The notes under the pieces: model-generated
What the model was told of the DNA's origin: nothing
What the model saw: only the letters and a program-made list of their open reading frames with translations
Databases searched by the model: none
Assembly: GCA_026874595.1 (NCBI GenBank)
Contig: CM049322.1
Location: 42,832,340-42,896,339, forward strand
Length of the DNA: 64,000 nucleotides
DNA from: Sipunculus nudus
Lineage: Eukaryota > Annelida > Sipuncula > Golfingiida > Sipunculidae
Reading direction: 5' to 3'
Made by a program: the position numbers and the translations under genes
In this document: positions 58,176-64,000 of the stretch, piece by piece
Layout of the letters: every line of letters begins with the position of its first letter
Numbering within the stretch: position 1 is the stretch's first letter

Positions 58176-58784
58176 CATGTTTGCTCCTCAGTAGGGGGTA
58201 TAATGCACTATATGGACCAGCATACATAAATAAAATATCTGTGAATCAGGTATATGTTACCTAGCAAATCTTCAGGGTACATGCGAAAGAAATTAGCCGT
58301 TGAATTAGTGCCTACATTTTAGTTGTTATTTCACCTGAAAGAACCAACTACAAAAAAAATCATATCATTTATTGTTATTAGCTTTGTTTCTTAGTAAAAA
58401 GTTTTCCAAGAGCCATATAAAAAATTCCATAAAAAAATTACATGTTTATAAAATCTGATATATATCAGTGATAATAAATTGGAAAGAAAGAAAAATGGAT
58501 CGATTCATATATCTATATACACCTATCAATATACTGAGCAATTTAATGATGATTGTAAACGGTAAAACGGTTATATTAATGTGTAAATTTATCAGAACAC
58601 TAACATGCATAGGGGCAATAAAGTATACCCTTAGCAAGACTGTGAAATGATTAGTTCCTGTATTGAATATGCACAAATAAGCTTTAGGTGGCGCCACCTA
58701 TGTTGACCTACACTCTGTGGCAATTCAAAGATATGACATAACGTATTCATATTTTTGCTTTCATATCAAAGAAGCATTTCTTAA

Positions 58785-59409
58785 CACATTCGCTGCCAAT
58801 ATCGTGTATACACGTTAATTATGATTCCCCCTGTGCCAGGCACGTGTAAACACGTCATATATTAATGATCTATTTTCAGCAGGAATTCTCACAAATTTTC
58901 CAATAAAGTTTTTGCAGATGAGTAGTAGTACATTTATAAAATAGTCTCGCAGTATGAAAATGAAATATTTGTTATTCAACAGTGCGCTGCATTATACGAA
59001 AGCAGAAAAGGTGTGTAGATGGGGACAAAAACCACGGATCCGGTCCATTGCCGTGAAATAACTTCACGACGCGCTTCAGTTTGAAGTCGATTCCTTGTAA
59101 GAATAATACTTTGAATCAAACGAAAAAGAGGATCGTAAAAATATGTAGCTAGTTTTATATTTGAACATGTTTTGGCCACTTATTTACGACAAACCCGGTT
59201 GGGAGACCGAGGTGTAATAGACCGCACCTTAGGTGTGAACTCAAGATAGCGAGGCGTGAGGTGGTTCAGGTTTATTGCCTTGCGAGGACAGGGTATTGCG
59301 CAATCAACAACAAAGGGCGCGTGCCACATGATTGACAGTGTAGTTCGACAGTGTAATCAGACCGCGGCTGCAAATGGTTCTTTCGGCTTATTTCTTGTTC
59401 CTCATTTAC

Positions 59410-59462
<53 letters not shown>

Positions 59463-60279
59463 GTAACTTTACAAACAAGTGCTCGTAAATTGCAAAAATG
59501 AAATAATCTCCGTGTTTCGTGTGACTGTTGCAATGACGAGGTCAACTGCGCGTCAAGGCTCAAGCATGTCGGTATATATAAACAGTCTATGACTATGTTT
59601 GAAAATTACATGTGTAAAGTTAAATTATATTTTTTTAATAATGATATTGATTGGTGGAATCGCTGTGTTCGTTATGAAAGCGTAAAAATGTATGTTTGAG
59701 CACAAAAATTACATGTTTGTTAAAACAAAAAGTGCAGGTTCGAACTCACGCTGTCAGCCGTGTCACACGTACGTACAACCTGTTCTTACCAATGCGCCAT
59801 TTTGAATCTGTTGACAAATTTTGTTTTTATAGTTATATTGCATAAATGTATAAAACGCGTAAAATACAGTACCGGTATAATATTTATTTTGGTTAGACAT
59901 AGGCCTATATTTGTCAGTGCCTCTCAGTCATTTGACTCTTCCCAAATCAGCATTCGCGCCATAATACACATTTTCATTTGGTTCATCATTTACAAATATA
60001 GATCTTTATTTGAATCAGTTGTTAGCTTTATGCTGGTGTCAATGTAGACGCTAGGAGACCAGTCCACCGGAGCCATACCTTGACTACTATCGCCGTCATT
60101 TGGCTCAGTGCCAAACTTCACACCTCCCCTGAGTTTTATTGCCCCTGTGTTATCCGAAGTCACACCTTCTTATCAGGCAATTAACACCTAGCCTTGGTAC
60201 CTCTGCACCTCTCGGGCTGCTGGGGTCCCTGTGTATTGCCCTGGCACTGGGGGTGAACATGGGCTTGGTAGTGAATGTG
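58785..60279. mobile_element. Non-autonomous piggyBac-like element
   Basis: Flanked by TTAA at 58781-58784 and 60280-60283, the target piggyBac elements duplicate. The left end CACATTCGCTGCCAA and the right end (reverse complement CACATTCACTACCAA) match at 13 of 15. A second inverted motif lies inside each end: CCCCCTGTGCC at 58827-58837 and, inverted, GGCACTGGGGG at 60243-60253, at unequal distances from the tips. Asymmetric subterminal repeats are also a feature of piggyBac ends. No transposase is present; a TA tract (59413-59459) and a tRNA-like remnant lie inside. Confidence 0.6.
59735..59806 (-). repeat. tRNA-like remnant (minus strand)
   Basis: Read on the minus strand: an A-box-like TGGCGCATTGGTAAGAAC and, about 40 bases on, a B-box-like GAGTTCGAACC (59737-59747). 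The arms between them do not fold into a convincing anticodon stem, so this is a tRNA pseudogene or SINE head rather than a tRNA gene. Confidence 0.35.
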
Positions 60280-60832
60280 TTAAAGGAAAAGGAAAAAAGG
60301 GCGTATAAATTGAGTCAAATTGTTTTTGAAGTTGGCATCCTTACGGAAGTTTTTACGGAAGTAATTTTGGCCGATCGCAAATTTTTAGCATTTCATACCT
60401 TATCTGTTACTTAATATCTTAGGAACTATTGCAGCCTTCAGTATCAAATTTCACAAGAATATTGGTCATATGGCTGCTTTTGGAATTTTGACTTGTTTGG
60501 TATGCTTCCTGGGTTTACGTTCCGTATCAGAACTTTGATTAATCTATAACGGTAATGCTTTTCGTTAATTGGCGTCCATTTGAAAGCATCCCCATTTATA
60601 TTTGTCAGGGATAGGTGGCACTGTTAGCAATGGCAAGCGACCTCCTACAAGACGAATTGTATAAGTTAACGATAGGGTTGATTTTGTTCTCAGTGTAGGA
60701 CAATAGTAAATACTTATAAAATCAAAAAAGCATAATCTGACTCAGTTTAAAAATACTCAAAATATGTATTATAATACATTTATTATGATCGGTTCTTTTT
60801 TATGCAAACGCTTGTTTATTATATCTTGACAG

Positions 60833-60939
60833 CGGAGGCCGTAACAGAGTGTTTCTTCTGTAACTCGGTGTCAGACTCTGGATGCAATGACCCATTCACA
60901 AGTAGCAACAAGGTCGCATGCCCAAACAAAGAATGCTAT
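60833..60939 (+). CDS. Ly6/uPAR-like protein, coding exon 2
   Basis: Acceptor TTGACAG ends at 60832; donor GTAAGT starts at 60940. The exon joins in phase to exon 1 and encodes residues 16-51. It holds the first five cysteines (22, 25, 33, 45, 50) in the pattern CFFCNS...GC-DPF...AC...EC. CxxCNS followed by DPF is common in invertebrate Ly6 proteins of the quiver/sleepless-like group. The family adopts the disulfide-bonded three-finger fold and often binds ion channels or receptors; the partner here is unknown. Confidence 0.85.
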
Positions 60940-61413
60940 GTAAGTTATTATACATTTTTATATCATAAACTGTTCCATTTAGGAGTTAAAATATTTTAAG
61001 AGTATTAATACACCAGTAATATGTTGAATATTTCCATAAAATATTTATATGCATGAACATATCTGATTCTATGTAAAGAATGGCAGGGAAACCGTCCTTA
61101 TCTGTACAAACTCACTCAGTAGACAACCCTCTGATACTGTTTAACAAAAGGTAAATTTAGAATCATACAACTGAACGTGAACCTGACATTCACGTCCATT
61201 CTGTCTTTACAAAAAGTATATCAAAAGGTCGACATGTAAGCAGTGTTAATTTTATCTTGCCTGATCAGATTCACAAAGAATGTATTATGGTGTCATTAAC
61301 AATATATTTTTAGTCACTTTATATTACTCACAGTTTATATTATTTTGTAAATATCTGATAAAAATGTGTGCTATCTTTGTGCTGATAATGTTTACAGTAT
61401 GTATTTTTTAAAG

Positions 61414-61632
61414 AAAGCTGTTGGGGAAAGAGACGGCCATAAAGCCACATTTAGAGGATGTGGAAACCTCGCAGGATCAGACTTCTGCATCAGCGGGGAC
61501 TTTAGGTACGAAGGCATGAAGTTAACCTTGTCATGCTGCAATGAAACCAACTGTAATGGCGCTGGCTTGAACATATTTCAACCAAAGTTGACCTTTGCTC
61601 TTTTTGGAATATCCTGCATGTTCCTCATGTAA
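61414..61632 (+). CDS. Ly6/uPAR-like protein, coding exon 3 (GPI signal)
   Basis: Encodes residues 52-123 and the stop TAA at 61630-61632. It supplies cysteines 67, 76, 92, 93 and 98, ending in the hallmark CCNETNCN, so the ectodomain has the ten cysteines of a full Ly6 domain. A hydrophobic tail (LTFALFGISC and on) after CNGAG suits a GPI-attachment signal. To join in frame with exon 2 the acceptor must be AAAG ending at 61413. The nearby better-looking TTTACAG (ending 61397) would shift the frame and hit TAA after 14 codons. Confidence 0.85.
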   Translation, partial: KAVGERDGHKATFRGCGNLAGSDFCISGDFRYEGMKLTLSCCNETNCNGAGLNIFQPKLTFALFGISCMFLM

Positions 61633-63467
61633 AAACAACAATTTACTATCCAGAATAACAATTAATCAGTTGTCATCTAATTATAATATTGCGTGTTGGA
61701 AATATTATTGCCCGTTTAAATTTCCTAAGTAATTGTGTAAAGACCATATATTGTAACACTTGTCTACAAGTTGTATTCTGCTTTTGTCGGTTACCTTTTA
61801 TATAGTGGGTCCAGAATGAAGGTAGTTATATGTTTACGCTGACTCATTAAGCATTGCCTTCGTATTGGCCTGAGGGTGGCATACCAACTGATGCTCGCTC
61901 TACAAAGGGACGTTACGGCCAAAGCCCAATAAGAAGGTAATATCTGAAAAAAAAATTACATATTACACGTCAATGCAGCTTATTAACACAAGCCACCGTG
62001 AACAGTCACTATATTTCCATAAAGTACACAGGTGAACAACCAAAAGCGCACTGGCGCCAGTACCTTCGCAAATCAGAAACAACTTTGCAATCAGTTTCAT
62101 TCCCGGTCATTTTTGTATATTTCTCTGAGTGGCAGTGAGTTTCGTGCATAGTGACGTCACGCTAATCGTGAAGCATTGACCTGAGCAAACTATGGGCCGT
62201 ACTCATGTCAGGCAACTGTATCAAATCATCGTACAAGGTTTATCGCTCATGGTCATATATATGAACATTCATTAACGTGTAGTGTCATGTATGACGGCGC
62301 CTCTGTATCAGAATGTGAACTTTGCTCGTCGGATAATACATTCCAGTAAGCAATAAGCAGCCCTAACCCACGCCTGCACAATTCATTGGCAAAATAATTT
62401 TAATCACAATAACCATTCTCGTTTGCTTAAAAACATTCCTCCAATAAAAAATTGAATGTATACGCAATTGGCTTGGATGAGTGTGAAAGTGTGTTATGGA
62501 CATTTGTGAGTAGATGGAAAAAAAATAGCCTTGTGAATAGAATATATTGATTCATTAATGAATATAATCAAAAGGTATTACGTTCATTTGCATGCACACA
62601 CACCAGTCAGCAGAAAAATCAAATAATACGACATCTGATGATGCAACAAATAGATTTATTATAATTACTTTATGCATTTTTGCGTGTCTGGTAACTTGAG
62701 AGAGATTTTAGAGATTTGGTTTTACAAACAAGGCTTTAATATTGTTTCGAGAAATATAAATGTCAAAAGTTTAAACTTTGAACAAGATTAATATTGTTAC
62801 GAGAAGTGAAAATGTCAAAAGTTTAAACATTAATCTTGTTGAGGGCATTATTTTAATACTTTAATTGAGGAAATCATTTATACTGTGTTGCACAGGCCGA
62901 AACCGTCGGAACTCCAGCTACCCCTTAAGTGATTTATTGGACTATGTGGATAATTACTTTGTACCTGTCGAAGGTTGATGAAATGATAAGTCCAATTACG
63001 GGGCTTACTGCTGAGTATTGAAACAACTTTTATATCTCCGTCTGATCTCAGAATGACGATCGACGGGGCCACTGACTGGGGTCAGGTATTAGTACACTGG
63101 TTTCGTTTAGCACTGCTGAACCATTTGATATATCATGTGCTTCGCGGATGTATTATCGGGAGTATCATTACGATTGTAGAAATAAATTTCCACGTCATCC
63201 TGAAAACGGAAGTGCTCCCGATTTTGAGTCATTACTAATTGAATTATTATTTAAAATATCAGAACCAAGGACATAGGTGGTTATTGTGGGGTGGTCGTAA
63301 TTATAGGGTGGTGGCAAGACGAGGTTCCACTGTGTATACTCAATGTAATGCATCCTAAGTGAGAAAACCACTTACTTGGGATAGGTGAGGTGTAGTCTTC
63401 TGTTTCAGCACGAATATGCTCGTATTCAAGTTTAACGCAAACAAGTTATGAGGAAACATTTGATAAT
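61633..63467. other. 3' flank of the Ly6-like gene and non-coding sequence
   Basis: The Ly6 3' UTR must begin here, but no AATAAA was found close to the stop codon, so its end is not placed. A duplicated and inverted motif at 62736-62840 is listed separately. ACGAGGTTCCACTG near 63313-63327 resembles one end of the 45.1-kb MITE without a visible partner. Confidence 0.35.
62736..62840. repeat. 41-bp direct repeat with overlapping 12-bp inverted repeat
   Basis: TTAATATTGTTTCGAGAAAT... (62736-62776) recurs at 62788-62828 with few changes, both ending in TGTCAAAAGTTTAAAC. AACAAGATTAAT (62781-62792) and its reverse complement ATTAATCTTGTT (62829-62840) bracket the second copy, so it could form a stem-loop. 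Confidence 0.6.
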
Positions 63468-63635
63468 GCTTTTCAAACCTCGCCGTTAGCTTCATTCTAA
63501 CCACATTCACCTGATGATCGGGTCGCATCCCGTGAAACAGACTGTTGTGTATTTACAGTGTTGTTTTTCTTCAGAGTTATACTGCTTTGGCCTAGTCTGT
63601 AGGCCATAGAGCGCTTTACAACGGAGGAAACTATT

Positions 63636-63637
<2 letters not shown>
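63468..63637 (+). repeat. Isolated PLE spacer segment ending in a TA tract
   Basis: Collinear with the array spacer from GCTTTTCAAACC through the leader hairpin to CGGAGG, then CTATTCCTTATATA and a TA tract. Shares CCTCGCCGTT-type and CTAGTCTG variants with the 48.5-kb copy rather than with the array, so both belong to a sister subfamily. Confidence 0.85.
63505..63552 (+). ncRNA. Hammerhead motif in the isolated 63.5-kb copy
   Basis: CTGATGA, stem II CGGG/CCCG and GAAA are intact. Stem I has one U-U mismatch (ATTCAC against GTGTAT). The predicted cleavage triplet GTT ends at 63546. Confidence 0.78.
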
Positions 63638-63667
<30 letters not shown>

Positions 63668-63669
<2 letters not shown>

Positions 63670-64000
63670 CTAGAGGTTAAGCACGTTTGAACATCGAGTT
63701 ATTACTACGAGTTTCACGAAGTTTCCTGTATCCGCACCACGGGCGATCATCAGATACCTCACGCCCGTGGGGGACTCAGCTCTTACTGTTACTTTCCGTT
63801 GCATGGTTTGGTAGTTTCCGGTGTTGGCATTTTGAAACTTTTTCACTACTCCCATTCAATAATATTTCCGGCTTATTGCTTTTTTTATGTATTATCCTGT
63901 TTTTCTCCTCGATACAGAGGTTACCATGATCCGGGGTACGTTTCGTTGTGTCAGAGTGTCGGATTTTTTTCCCAAGTAGTTGCATATTGTATTTACCTTC
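63668..64000. other. Unassigned sequence at the right edge
   Basis: Follows the TA tract that ends the PLE fragment. Contains short open frames on both strands without a recognisable domain. Confidence 0.3.

Larger units (their letters stand above)
57522..60832 (+). other. Intron 1 of the Ly6-like gene
   Basis: A 3.3-kb GT-AG intron. It contains a 215-bp duplication (57751-58175), a piggyBac-like element (58785-60279), a TA tract and a tRNA-like remnant. No other exon with Ly6-type cysteine spacing was seen inside it. Confidence 0.75.

Noticed and set aside
58468-58650. ORF with a hydrophobic start and a GTAAAA after MMIVNG, resembling a second Ly6 signal-peptide exon
   Set aside because: The hydrophobic run is broken by polar residues, the donor is poor and no following cysteine-rich exon pairs with it.
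63290-63335. ACGAGGTTCCACTG as the end of a second pogo-like MITE
   Set aside because: No partner inverted end was seen within a plausible distance.

Overview
The window looks like nuclear DNA of a marine invertebrate animal, probably a mollusc. The evidence is AT-rich sequence, many long (TA)n tracts, spliced genes, tRNA-derived short repeats, and a Ly6/uPAR-like gene with introns. No species can be assigned from the sequence alone.

Region 1 (1-39939) is one head-to-tail array of a Penelope-like retroelement (PLE). It holds a partial first unit and thirteen further units, each about 2.92 kb and nearly identical. Each unit has one 700-residue ORF (reverse transcriptase followed by a C-terminal GIY-YIG endonuclease) and a spacer. 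Outside two poly-C tracts, every one of the 13 complete spacers is exactly 792 bases long. Seven of the thirteen ORFs with a visible start are intact; six are broken by a nonsense codon or 1-base indels. Every spacer carries a complete hammerhead ribozyme motif 174-221 bases upstream of the next start codon. A read-through transcript of the array could therefore cut itself into unit-length RNAs. This array plus ribozyme ladder is the most striking feature of the window.

Region 2 (39940-57466) has no protein-coding gene I can support. It holds PLE spacer remnants at 42.1 kb and 48.3-48.6 kb, both next to TA repeats. It also holds a possible solo LTR (41.6 kb), a 20-bp degenerate minisatellite (43.6 kb), a pogo/Tigger-like MITE (45.1 kb), a 2.5-kb segment bounded by a 17-bp inverted repeat beside TA tracts, tRNA-derived SINE sequence (51.7-52.2 kb), and a 307-bp tandem repeat with tRNA-like boxes (52.4-53.5 kb).

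Region 3 (57467-61632) is a three-coding-exon gene for a small GPI-anchored Ly6/uPAR three-finger protein with ten ectodomain cysteines. Its 3.3-kb first intron contains a 1.5-kb non-autonomous piggyBac-like element with TTAA target sites. One acceptor in the gene is non-canonical.

Region 4 (61633-64000) is non-coding as far as I can see, with a short duplicated/inverted motif and a third PLE spacer remnant (63.5 kb) that keeps an intact ribozyme core and again runs into a TA tract.
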